Source: an uncultured Planctomycetaceae bacterium (GTDB taxonomy: Bacteria; Planctomycetota; Planctomycetia; Pirellulales; UBA1268). Taken from it: DNA of 8,339 nucleotides. This document shows positions 1 through 7,223 of this stretch, piece by piece (the stretch's first letter is position 1; each line of letters begins with the position of its first letter). Under the pieces are notes generated by a model that made no database searches, had not been told where the DNA came from, and saw only the letters and a program-made list of their open reading frames with translations. Where the stretch lies: positions 1-8,339 of the forward strand of contig CAJBSQ010000584.1 of the NCBI GenBank assembly GCA_903958265.1, given 5' to 3'. A program made the position numbers and the translations under genes.

Positions 1-2578
1 CACGCAGCTCTGCATCGACTACTACAAGCACGGCAAGAAGTTCCCCAAGGGCCTCGAAGACGAGGTCGCCGCCGCCATGAGGCTGATGGAGAAGGAGACG
101 GGGAAAAAGTTCGGCTCTCCCGCCAACGCCCTGCTTGTCAGCGTTCGCTCCGGTGCCCGCGACAGCATGCCAGGCATGATGGACACGATCCTCAACCTCG
201 GCCTCAACGACGAGACCGTGAAGGGGCTCGCGGCTGCCACCGGCAACCCCCGCTTTGCCTACGACTCCTACCGCCGCTTCATCCAGATGTACGGCGACGT
301 CGTGATGGGCGTGCAGAAGCGGCACGAGAACGAGCATGACCCCTTTGAGGAGACGATGGAGGGGCTGAAGCACCAACTCGGCATCCACGACGACACCGAC
401 ATGGGCGAGGAGCACCTCCGGGAGCTCATCAAGCGGTATCTCAAGCTGATCAAGGATCGCACCGGCAAGGGATTCCCGCAGGACCCCTTCGAGCAGCTGA
501 TGGGCGCCGTGGGCGCCGTGTTCGGCAGTTGGATGAACGACCGCGCCATCCTCTACCGTCGCAAGTACAAGATCCCCGACGAGTGGGGCACCGCCGTCAA
601 CGTGCAGAGCATGGTGTTTGGCAACATGGGTGATGACTGCGCCACCGGCGTGGCCTTCACCCGCGATCCCGCCACCGGGGAGGATGTCTTCTATGGCGAA
701 TACCTCGTCAACGCCCAGGGCGAAGACGTGGTGGCCGGCGTGCGGACGCCGAAGCCCGTCGCCGAGATGAAGCACGAGGCGATGTTTGCGGGCACCTACA
801 AGGAGCTCGAGAAGGTCCGCCAGACGCTCGAGAAGAAGTTCGGCGACGTTCAGGACTTCGAGTTCACCGTCGAGAAGAAGAAGCTCTACATGCTGCAGAC
901 GCGACACGGCAAGCGAACGGCGCTGGCCTACGTCAAGATCGCCCACGACATGGTGAAGCAGAAGCTGATGACGGCGGAGCACGCCATCCAGTCGGCCGAC
1001 CCCGACGCGCTCTCTCAGCTGCTCGCGCCGATCTTCGACCGCCACGACTACGAGGCGGCCCGGAAGAGCGGCCGGGTGCTGACCACCGGCCTGCCGGCTG
1101 GCCCGGGGGCGGCCACCGGCCAGCTCGTGTTCACGGCGGTGAAAGCCGAGGAGCTCGCCAACAAGGGAGTGAAGGTCGTGCTCGCCCGCGTCGAGACGAG
1201 CCCCGAGGATCTTCGCGGCATGATTGCCGCCGAGGGCATCCTCACCAGCCGCGGCGGCGTGTCGAGCCATGCGGCCCTGGTGGCCCGGCAGATGGGCAAG
1301 GTCTGTGTGGCCGGTGCTGGCGCGATCCAGATCGACTACTCCGCGGGCACGCTGAAGTGCGCCGGGAAGACGCTCAGGGAGGGAGACGCGATCTCGATCA
1401 ACGGCAGCACGGGCGAGGTGTTCGCCGGCGCCATCAAGACCGCCGACAGTGAGCTCAAGCAGGTGCTGATCGCCAAGACCATGAAGCCGGCCGATTCGGA
1501 GGTCTTCCAGTACTACGACTTCATCATGAAGCTCGCCGACAAGCACCGGAAGCTGGGCATCCGCACCAACGCCGACACGCCGGAGCAGGTCCGCCACGCG
1601 ATCGCCTTCGGCGCCGAGGGCATCGGCCTGACGCGGACCGAGCACATGTTTTTCGAGGGTGACCGGATCGACGCGATGCGGGAGATGATCCTCGCCGAGA
1701 CCGAAGACGCCCGCCGTCAGGCCCTCTCCAAGCTCCTGCCCTACCAGCGGGACGATTTCGAGGGCATCTTCCGGGCCCTCGACGGCCGTCCGGCCACGAT
1801 CCGCTTCCTCGACCCGCCGCTGCACGAGTTCGTGCCGCACGACGACAAGGCCCAGGCCGATCTCGCCAAGAAGCTCAAGATGTCGGTCGAGGCCGTGGCG
1901 GCCCGCGTGCATTCGCTGCACGAGTTCAACCCGATGCTCGGCCACCGAGGCTGCCGCCTTGGCGTCAGCTATCCGGAGATCTCCGAGATGCAGGCCCGTG
2001 CGGTCTTCGAGGCCGCCGCCAAGGTGCAGAAGGACGGCATCAAGGTGAAGCCCGAGATCATGATCCCACTCGTCGGCTTCAAGAAGGAGCTCGACCACCA
2101 GGTGGCGATCGTGCACCGTGTTGCCGAGGCGGTGCAGAAGGAGACGGGGCAGAAGATCAAGTATCTCGTGGGCACGATGATCGAGATCCCGCGGGGCGCG
2201 CTGACGGCCGACGAGATCGCCGAGACGGCCGAGTTCTTCTCGTTCGGTACCAACGACCTCACCCAGACCTGCCTCGGCATGAGCCGCGACGACATGGGGT
2301 CGTTTCTCGCGAAGTACACCGACGAAGGCATCTTCAAGGCCAACCCGTTTGCGTCGATCGACGTCTCGGGCGTGGGCCAGTTGATGGAGGTTGCGGTCGA
2401 GAAGGGGCGGAAGACCCGCAAGGACATCAAGCTCGGGATCTGCGGCGAGCACGGCGGCGATCCCCACTCGGTGCTGTTCTGCCACCACCTGGGGCTCGAC
2501 TACGTGAGCTGCTCGCCGTTTCGCCTGCCGGTTGCCCGGCTGGCGGCGGCCCAGGCGGCACTCGGCAAGACCTGGTGA
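1..2578 (+). CDS. ppdK: Pyruvate, phosphate dikinase (5' partial)
   Basis: This enzyme interconverts pyruvate + ATP + Pi and phosphoenolpyruvate + AMP + PPi in the cytoplasm, working in glycolysis or gluconeogenesis. The reading frame is open from base 2, so the start lies left of the window; comparison with the Clostridium symbiosum enzyme from memory suggests about 45 residues are missing. Visible, numbering from base 2 (858 residues): the ATP-grasp domain (about 1-340) with SVRSGARDSMPGMMDT; the swivelling phosphohistidine domain with GGVSSHAALVAR, catalytic His423 (codon 1268-1270); and the PEP/pyruvate barrel (about 500-858) with GLTRTEHMFF (Arg545), GHRGCRLG, FFSFGTNDLTQ (Asn751, Asp752) and GICGEHGGDP, catalytic Cys814 (codon 2441-2443). 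It ends SCSPFRLPVARLAAAQAALGKTW-TGA, as is usual for the family. The position two before the histidine is Ser, where plant and many bacterial enzymes have the regulatory Thr. There is a short insertion (about 8 residues) in the ATP-grasp domain near residues 110-125. The gene appears intact and functional. Confidence 0.97.
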   Translation, partial: TQLCIDYYKHGKKFPKGLEDEVAAAMRLMEKETGKKFGSPANALLVSVRSGARDSMPGMMDTILNLGLNDETVKGLAAATGNPRFAYDSYRRFIQMYGDVVMGVQKRHENEHDPFEETMEGLKHQLGIHDDTDMGEEHLRELIKRYLKLIKDRTGKGFPQDPFEQLMGAVGAVFGSWMNDRAILYRRKYKIPDEWGTAVNVQSMVFGNMGDDCATGVAFTRDPATGEDVFYGEYLVNAQGEDVVAGVRTPKPVAEMKHEAMFAGTYKELEKVRQTLEKKFGDVQDFEFTVEKKKLYMLQTRHGKRTALAYVKIAHDMVKQKLMTAEHAIQSADPDALSQLLAPIFDRHDYEAARKSGRVLTTGLPAGPGAATGQLVFTAVKAEELANKGVKVVLARVETSPEDLRGMIAAEGILTSRGGVSSHAALVARQMGKVCVAGAGAIQIDYSAGTLKCAGKTLREGDAISINGSTGEVFAGAIKTADSELKQVLIAKTMKPADSEVFQYYDFIMKLADKHRKLGIRTNADTPEQVRHAIAFGAEGIGLTRTEHMFFEGDRIDAMREMILAETEDARRQALSKLLPYQRDDFEGIFRALDGRPATIRFLDPPLHEFVPHDDKAQADLAKKLKMSVEAVAARVHSLHEFNPMLGHRGCRLGVSYPEISEMQARAVFEAAAKVQKDGIKVKPEIMIPLVGFKKELDHQVAIVHRVAEAVQKETGQKIKYLVGTMIEIPRGALTADEIAETAEFFSFGTNDLTQTCLGMSRDDMGSFLAKYTDEGIFKANPFASIDVSGVGQLMEVAVEKGRKTRKDIKLGICGEHGGDPHSVLFCHHLGLDYVSCSPFRLPVARLAAAQAALGKTW

Positions 2579-2589
2579 GAACTGGGCGC

Positions 2590-2603
2590 GAGCCATGGCT
2601 GGC
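2590..2603. repeat. Direct repeat copy 1 containing a 10-bp palindrome
   Basis: GAGCCATGGCTGGC occurs here and again at 2712-2725. Its core AGCCATGGCT (2591-2600) is a perfect palindrome. The two copies bracket the hairpin at 2620-2640 within the gap between ppdK and the transporter gene. A 14-base identity at two sites in 176 bases is unlikely by chance and suggests a duplicated site or part of a repeat family. Confidence 0.55.
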
Positions 2604-2619
2604 GCGACGTCGGTCTTCT

Positions 2620-2640
2620 CCGCAGGTAGAAAACCTGCGG
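2620..2640. repeat. Perfect 8-bp stem hairpin (possible terminator or dispersed repeat)
   Basis: CCGCAGGT (2620-2627) and ACCTGCGG (2633-2640) are perfect inverted copies around the 5-base loop AGAAA, 41 bases after the ppdK stop. There is no T-run after it, so a classical intrinsic terminator is not shown. A second, looser inverted pair lies just downstream: TACGGAG (2642-2648) with CTCCGTA (2677-2683). The hairpin could end ppdK transcription, stabilise its 3' end, or be one copy of a dispersed intergenic repeat. Confidence 0.5.
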
Positions 2641-2711
2641 CTACGGAGGACGGGCTGACCGCCACGATCGGCGTCGCTCCGTAAAGGCCCGTGGGCGTGA
2701 GTGAAGGGGGT

Positions 2712-2725
2712 GAGCCATGGCTGGC
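2712..2725. repeat. Direct repeat copy 2 containing a 10-bp palindrome
   Basis: This is the second copy of GAGCCATGGCTGGC, with the palindromic core at 2713-2722. It ends 29 bases before the transporter start codon, a position where an operator or promoter-overlapping site could lie. The ATG within the palindrome is not followed by a credible gene. Function is unknown; it may be a binding site or an intergenic repeat. Confidence 0.55.
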
Positions 2726-2754
2726 CCTCGCTGACAGGCTAGACTCGCTCCCTC

Positions 2755-4164
2755 ATGAATCTCACGCCCGAAGCCCAGTCGCTGGCCGTCATCGTGCTGA
2801 TGGTGGTCGTGCTCTGGGTCACCGAGGCGCTGCCGCTGGCAATCACCGCCCTGCTGGGGGCCGTGGCCTGCGTGCTCGCCGGCGTGGCTCCTGCGAAGGA
2901 GGTGTTTCGGCCCTTCGCCGATCCGCTGATCTTTCTCTTCATCGGGTCGTTTCTGCTGGCCGAGGCCATCCGGATTCACAAACTCGATCGGCGGCTGGCC
3001 TATGCCGTGCTGTCGCTGCCCTGGGTGGGCGAGCGGCCCGGACGAATCCTCGCGGCCGTTGCCGTCATCTCCGCCGTCATCAGTGCCTTCATCTCCAACA
3101 CCTGCACCGCCGCGATGATGCTCGCGATCGTGTCGGGAATCCTCGCCGCCGTCGACGAGTCGTCCCGACTCACGCAGCGGCCGCCGGCCCAGCGGTTCGC
3201 AACCGGGCTCTACCTGTGCATCGCGTTCTCTGCCTCCATCGGCGGGCTGGCCACGCCGATCGGCACGGCGCCAAACCTGATCGGGCTGGGCTTCATCCGC
3301 CAGCAGCTCGGGGTCGACATCTCCTTCTTCGAGTGGTGCCTCGTGGGCATCCCGGTCGTGACGGTCCTCACGGCGTTTACGGTGGTGCTGCTCAATAGCA
3401 TGTTTTCGGCGGGGGTCGAGCGATTGGAGGGGGTGCGACGCTTCGTCGCCGACGAGCGGGGCCGCCTTGGGCCGTGGACCACGGGGCAGAAGTCGGTGCT
3501 CACGGCGTTCGCGATCACCGTGGCGCTCTGGATTGGCCCGGGCGTGTCTCTGGCCGTGCTGGGGCCAACGCACCCGCTGACGGCCTGGTTGAAAACGCGG
3601 ATGCCGGAGGGAGTGGCGGCACTGATCGGCGCCATCCTGCTCTTCATCCTGCCTGGCGGCCGATGGCGAGCAGGCTGGTCGCCGGCGCTCGAGTGGAGCG
3701 AGGCGCGGGTGGACTGGGGAATCGTGCTGCTCTACGGCGGTGGCATGGCCCTGGGCGAGCTCTGCTTTTCCACCGGGCTGGCCGGGTCGTTCGGCGATGC
3801 CATGGCCGCCTGGGTTCCTGGGGGTGAGTGGGCCGGGGTCGCCTTGGTGGTGATGGCGACGGTCGTGGCGGTCATCACCAGCGAGTTCACGAGCAACGCG
3901 GCATCAGCCAACATGGTCGTGCCGGTCGTGATCGCGTTGGGCCAGCACACGGGCGGCGACCACCTGGTCGCGGCACTGGCGGCGACCTTTGCCTCCAGCC
4001 TCGGCTTCATGATGCCCATCAGCACGCCCTGCAACGCGATCGTCTACGGATCGGGGCAGGTGCCGCTGCGGGCGATGATGCGCAGCGGCGCGATCCTCGA
4101 CGTGGCAGGGGCGATCACGGTCGTGGTGGCCATGCTCGCAGCCGCCCGGATTGCCGGCTGGTGA
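2755..4164 (+). CDS. DASS/SLC13 family sodium-coupled anion transporter
   Basis: This is a 469-residue polytopic inner-membrane protein of the divalent anion:Na+ symporter family, which imports dicarboxylates, citrate, sulfate or related anions. It shows the two inverted halves of the family. The first has FISNTCTAAMM (SNT at 114-116) followed by GGLATPIGTAPNLIG (163-177). The second has WGIVLLYGGGMALG (321-334), TSEFTSNAASANMVVP (375-390, SNA at 380-382) and GFMMPISTPCNAIVYGSG (417-434). Many hydrophobic segments run the full length, and the length is normal. The ATG at 2755 is favoured because an in-frame TAG lies at 2740-2742 and this is the first start after it; no Shine-Dalgarno sequence is visible. 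In the second SNT motif, Thr is replaced by Ala, which touches the sodium and substrate site region of the family. The substrate cannot be read from sequence; the nearby ppdK makes a C4-dicarboxylate possible but does not prove it. Confidence 0.93.
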   Translation: MNLTPEAQSLAVIVLMVVVLWVTEALPLAITALLGAVACVLAGVAPAKEVFRPFADPLIFLFIGSFLLAEAIRIHKLDRRLAYAVLSLPWVGERPGRILAAVAVISAVISAFISNTCTAAMMLAIVSGILAAVDESSRLTQRPPAQRFATGLYLCIAFSASIGGLATPIGTAPNLIGLGFIRQQLGVDISFFEWCLVGIPVVTVLTAFTVVLLNSMFSAGVERLEGVRRFVADERGRLGPWTTGQKSVLTAFAITVALWIGPGVSLAVLGPTHPLTAWLKTRMPEGVAALIGAILLFILPGGRWRAGWSPALEWSEARVDWGIVLLYGGGMALGELCFSTGLAGSFGDAMAAWVPGGEWAGVALVVMATVVAVITSEFTSNAASANMVVPVVIALGQHTGGDHLVAALAATFASSLGFMMPISTPCNAIVYGSGQVPLRAMMRSGAILDVAGAITVVVAMLAAARIAGW

Positions 4165-4180
4165 GCCCCGGAAACGACGC

Positions 4181-4217
4181 CGCGGCCCGGCCGGGGGCAC
4201 ACACCGGCCGGACCGCG
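4181..4217. terminator. Strong GC hairpin between convergent genes
   Basis: The arms CGCGG-C-CCGGCCGG (4181-4194) and CCGGCCGG-A-CCGCG (4204-4217) pair over 13 of 14 positions with one C/A mismatch, around the 9-base loop GGGCACACA. It lies 17 bases after the transporter stop and about 56 bases beyond the stop of the minus-strand gene, so it could end transcription from both sides. On the plus side no T-run follows; on the minus side only a short TCGTTT follows. CCGGCCGG is itself palindromic, so each arm may also self-pair. Confidence 0.55.
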
Positions 4218-4273
4218 TCAGAGGGTGTCGTCGTTCGCTGCCGAAACAGGCGTCGCGTCGAAGGGGGCCGAGT

Positions 4274-4690
4274 TTAGAAGCCTCCCTCGATCGCCGCGCC
4301 GCACTGGTGGCAACGGGGCTGGGCCAGCGGCTTGGGCGTGGGCAACGACCCATACGCCCACCACGCCTGGAGCCGCGGAAAGCATGGCGGCGGCGTGACG
4401 CAGCCATGACGGTGGAGGTCATGCTTCGCCTGCAACTGACCGCACGGATCCGCGTGGAACACGCCGCAGGGGTGGCACGACGGTCGGCATTCCGTCCCAC
4501 CCACGCTGGCATGCCACGGCGGTTGCTGCCCGCTTCGGCAACCGCAGGCGTTTCCCGCATCCTCCGTGGACATCATCGTGGAGTCTTCCATGGCCGGCAT
4601 CGTCTCTTGGGCGACCGCGAAACCGATCGCGAGCAGCGATGGCACGGTGGCGACGATGGCGGCGGCGATGATGTGGCGGGTGAAACGCAC
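4274..4690 (-). CDS. Small exported cysteine-rich protein with two CHxCG knuckles
   Basis: I do not recognise a named family. The chosen start is GTG (codon 4688-4690), because GGGAG (minus strand of 4699-4703) lies 8 bases upstream as a Shine-Dalgarno sequence and because it yields a clean signal peptide: a basic MRFTRH start, a hydrophobic stretch (residues 7-26) and an AVA-Q cleavage site after Ala27. A GTG at 4735 in the same frame would add 15 residues without improving the signal. The 138-residue product has 10 cysteines (49, 51, 68, 72, 75, 83, 97, 103, 127, 130), all after the signal peptide. Two knuckles match: CHPCG (72-76) and CHQCG (127-131), as in metal-binding zinc ribbons. The middle has a Pro-rich segment, GCVTPPPCFPRL (96-107), and the protein ends AAIEGGF. 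It lies 124 bases after the co-oriented lipoprotein gene. Metal binding or disulfide stapling outside the cytoplasm are both plausible; there is no CxxCH haem motif. Confidence 0.75.
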   Translation of the reverse strand: MRFTRHIIAAAIVATVPSLLAIGFAVAQETMPAMEDSTMMSTEDAGNACGCRSGQQPPWHASVGGTECRPSCHPCGVFHADPCGQLQAKHDLHRHGCVTPPPCFPRLQAWWAYGSLPTPKPLAQPRCHQCGAAIEGGF

Positions 4691-4782
4691 GATCGGTACT
4701 CCCGGAAACGTGGTGCAAGCCTCTCTGGCCCACACGTGCTTCGTCGAGGGGAGGCTGCCGGGATGAGCGGCCGCACCGCAGG

Positions 4783-4799
4783 GACCGGTTGTGCCGGCC
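4783..4799 (-). terminator. Short GC hairpin after the lipoprotein gene (weak)
   Basis: Read on the minus strand, GGCCGG-CACAA-CCGGTC forms a 6-bp stem (one G-T pair) with a 5-base loop, 16 bases after the lipoprotein stop codon. No T-run follows. It could be a partial terminator or an RNA-processing site between the lipoprotein gene and the downstream Cys-rich gene, or be a chance product of high GC. Confidence 0.25.
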
Positions 4800-4814
4800 G
4801 GGAAAGATGTGACG

Positions 4815-7223
4815 TCAGTCCAGGGCCACGTCGGCGACCCTGAGGGCCTCGAGCCCGCGTGGTGAGGCGATCACGACGTAGCCGACGCCGTCGTGTCGGT
4901 AGCCGCCCAGGCCGACGAGCGGCTGGCCGTGCTGGTAGCGGTCGACGACCCGGCCATCGGCCCAGGCCACCGTCACCGAGCCGTCGGGGGCCGCGATCAG
5001 CCACTGCCGCCGTGCCGTGCCGAGCAGATCGGCCCAGGCCACCGCATCGATCGGCCCGGCTCGGTGGGTCCCCTCGCCCAGCGGCAGATCCCAGGTCGCT
5101 TCGAGCGAGTTGGAATCGATCCCCACGCCCCGCCGGCTGCTGCCGGGCAGCGTCGCGATTCCGAGCAGCGCCCTGGCGGCGTCTGCGGCCACCGGGCCAG
5201 CCGTGAGTTCGCCGAGCGGCAGCGGCGGCGGGTCGCCTGGCGTGACGGCCTCCTGCCGTGTGCGGTCGGCCCGCACGACGCGGCCGGCCGCCGTGACGCA
5301 GAGCACGTCGCGGCCACCCCCGGCTGCACGCGGATCGCCGATGGCGAGGTCGATCACCGGCGCGACCGTGCGGTCTTCCCACAGCGGGCGGCCGTCGAGG
5401 GTTGCGGCCTGCACGCCGCCGGTGCCCAGGTGGCCCACCACCAGTTCGGGAGTGCCGTCGCCATCGAGGTCGGCGAGGTCGGCGTCGCTGATGCCCTCGT
5501 GCCGGATGCCACCCGCTGCGGGAGAGGTGGCATGCAGCTTCCAATCGGCCGTGAAGACAAACACGTGCTGGCCGCCTCGGCGGCCCGCCAGCCACCACCG
5601 CCTGCCGGCGGAATCGACGGTCGTGCGCAGGAAGCCGACGCCTGCATCGGCTGGCAGATCGAGTTCGTGCCGGCTGACCTCGGTGCCGGCCGCATCGATC
5701 ACGACCACGGTCCGCCAGCCGTCGAGGGCGACGATCCGCACGTCGGTCGCGGCGTGGGCCGCATCGAGGCAGACGAGGTTGCCCGGCAGCGCCACGCCGG
5801 CCGCCCGCCATGCCGGTTCGAGCTTGAATCGCACGGGCTGTCGCCGAGGAGCGATCACCTGCTCGGGCAGCCGCGATCCCGTGCTTCCGCCGGCAGCCCG
5901 ATCGAGTTCGCGTCGATAGTCGGCCAGCCGCCGTTCGTACCGCGTGCGGACGAGCGGCCCGGTCGGTGTCGAGGCGTTGGCGGCCGCGAGGCTCTCGGTG
6001 ACGTCGCTGGCGATCCGTCCGTGGTGGCCCGTGATCACATCGGCCACCGTGCCGTCGGCTGCGAGGATGACCGTGGCTGGAAACGACTCCAGCGCCAGCG
6101 ACTGCGGCAGCACGCCCTGCGGATCGCGGGCGAGCGTGCCCACACCCCCAAACTCCGCGAGCTTCTTTCGGATCGAGTCCACCGTCACCTCCTCGGGATC
6201 GAGGCTGACGGCGAAGTGCCGCACGGCGGGCCGCTCGCCGCCATGACGGCGGGCATGCGCGGTGACGGAATCGGCCAGCCCGGTCGCCACCTGCGGCATG
6301 ACGTGGGTGGAAGGACCGCAGCCCTCGAAGAAGAGCTCGAGCACGACGACTGATCCCCGCAGCTCCTCCCGCGACACGGTCGTGCCATCCGCCAGCGCCA
6401 GCGGTCCGATGTCGGCCGGCTTGCCGATCTGCGGATGCACCGGCTGGGGCGGCTGCAGGGGCTCGAGCCGCGAAACCTCGGCGGCGCCGGCGGGGATGTC
6501 AAAGGCAAACACCTCCGCGGGCGCGGCGGTGTCGAACGAGGCCCCCGCAAACTCGACCTCTACCGAGATGCCCACCGGACCGCCTGCCTGCCGCGACAGC
6601 TCCGCGGCATAGGCGGCGGTCGGCACCTTCATGCGCCGCAGGAGCTTCGTCTCGCGGTCGATCCAGAGTTCGAGCACGCCGTCGGGCTTCACGATCTCGA
6701 TGCGGGCGCATGCCCGGCCATCGATCGTCTCCGTGCCCAGGATCCGCGGGGCCTCGCGAGCATCTGCAAGGATCAGGTCGACGGTGTCGTCGGCGAGCAG
6801 CAGCGGCAGCTGCGTGGGGCAGCCAGCCTCCCCTTCGGCGAGGGTCGTCCGCACCGCGTCGTCCGCGAAGATCTGATCCATGGAGAGCGGGCTCGTGACG
6901 GCCTCGGCGAGCACCTGCCCCGGCACCCCGCCCACCGCCGCAAACAGCCTGGTGCCGTCGGCTGCGATCCGCGCGTCGTAGGCATCGATGCGGATCCGAT
7001 CGGGCCGCGAGAAGGCGACCCGGAAGGGGAATGCCGCGTCGGTGGACGAACCTCCGCTGGTCTGCCGCACGACGACACGGGCGTCGTCGGCATAGGAGGC
7101 CGCACCGCGGTAGGCCCGGCCCATCTCGGTGATCAGGCCCCGTGGATCCTCGCCACAGCCGGCGAGGAGGATGGCTGCGGCGAGGGCCGGGAACGTCTGC
7201 CGGGCGGAGGCTGAAGGTTTCAT
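4815..7223 (-). CDS. Multidomain lipoprotein: DUF2092/LolA-like, TlpA-like thioredoxin, FG-GAP/beta-propeller
   Basis: This is a predicted 802-residue envelope lipoprotein. The ATG at 7223 is chosen because it gives a compact lipoprotein signal, MKPSASAR then a hydrophobic run ending LLAGC, with lipidated Cys23; an in-frame ATG at 7265 adds 14 residues and spoils this layout. Residues about 30-245 resemble DUF2092/LolA-like domains (YADDARVVVRQ, GRACARIEIV, LELWIDRETKLLRRM). Residues about 265-415 look like a TlpA/redoxin fold: IGKPADIGPLALADGTTVS, LRGSVVVLELFFEGCGPS, FAVSLDPEE, and a cis-Pro loop ESFPATVIL. The active site is CGPS (302-305; Cys codon 6318-6320, Ser codon 6309-6311), so the usual second cysteine is absent. 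Residues about 430-802 look like a beta-propeller with blade-like repeats (for example AATLDGRPLWED, LIAAPDGSVTVAWADG) and one FG-GAP calcium motif, DLDGDGTPELVVG (585-597). No clear Shine-Dalgarno sequence is seen. A classical reductase role is doubtful; a peroxidase-like, scaffold or binding role is possible. Substrate unknown. Confidence 0.88.
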   Translation of the reverse strand: MKPSASARQTFPALAAAILLAGCGEDPRGLITEMGRAYRGAASYADDARVVVRQTSGGSSTDAAFPFRVAFSRPDRIRIDAYDARIAADGTRLFAAVGGVPGQVLAEAVTSPLSMDQIFADDAVRTTLAEGEAGCPTQLPLLLADDTVDLILADAREAPRILGTETIDGRACARIEIVKPDGVLELWIDRETKLLRRMKVPTAAYAAELSRQAGGPVGISVEVEFAGASFDTAAPAEVFAFDIPAGAAEVSRLEPLQPPQPVHPQIGKPADIGPLALADGTTVSREELRGSVVVLELFFEGCGPSTHVMPQVATGLADSVTAHARRHGGERPAVRHFAVSLDPEEVTVDSIRKKLAEFGGVGTLARDPQGVLPQSLALESFPATVILAADGTVADVITGHHGRIASDVTESLAAANASTPTGPLVRTRYERRLADYRRELDRAAGGSTGSRLPEQVIAPRRQPVRFKLEPAWRAAGVALPGNLVCLDAAHAATDVRIVALDGWRTVVVIDAAGTEVSRHELDLPADAGVGFLRTTVDSAGRRWWLAGRRGGQHVFVFTADWKLHATSPAAGGIRHEGISDADLADLDGDGTPELVVGHLGTGGVQAATLDGRPLWEDRTVAPVIDLAIGDPRAAGGGRDVLCVTAAGRVVRADRTRQEAVTPGDPPPLPLGELTAGPVAADAARALLGIATLPGSSRRGVGIDSNSLEATWDLPLGEGTHRAGPIDAVAWADLLGTARRQWLIAAPDGSVTVAWADGRVVDRYQHGQPLVGLGGYRHDGVGYVVIASPRGLEALRVADVALD

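Noticed and set aside
2641..3573. 310-codon open frame on the minus strand
   Set aside because: It is antisense to the DASS transporter, is dominated by Arg, Gly, His and Asp, and has no recognisable domain.
4475..4487. Possible CX3CH haem-binding motif in the Cys-rich protein (Cys68 to His73)
   Set aside because: Covalent haem attachment normally uses CXXCH; a lone CX3CH in a protein with many other cysteines is not enough to call a cytochrome.
4151..4843. 230-codon open frame on the plus strand across the Cys-rich gene
   Set aside because: It is Arg-rich with no domain or signal, and the opposite strand offers a Shine-Dalgarno sequence, a signal peptide and ordered cysteine motifs.
4573..5811. 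412-codon open frame on the minus strand
   Set aside because: It overlaps the lipoprotein gene in another frame on the same strand and is extremely Arg-rich, with no domain pattern.
4893..6353. 486-codon open frame on the plus strand
   Set aside because: It is antisense to the lipoprotein gene, which has a lipobox, a thioredoxin-like fold and an FG-GAP motif. The plus frame shows no domain and low-complexity Arg/Gly/His content.
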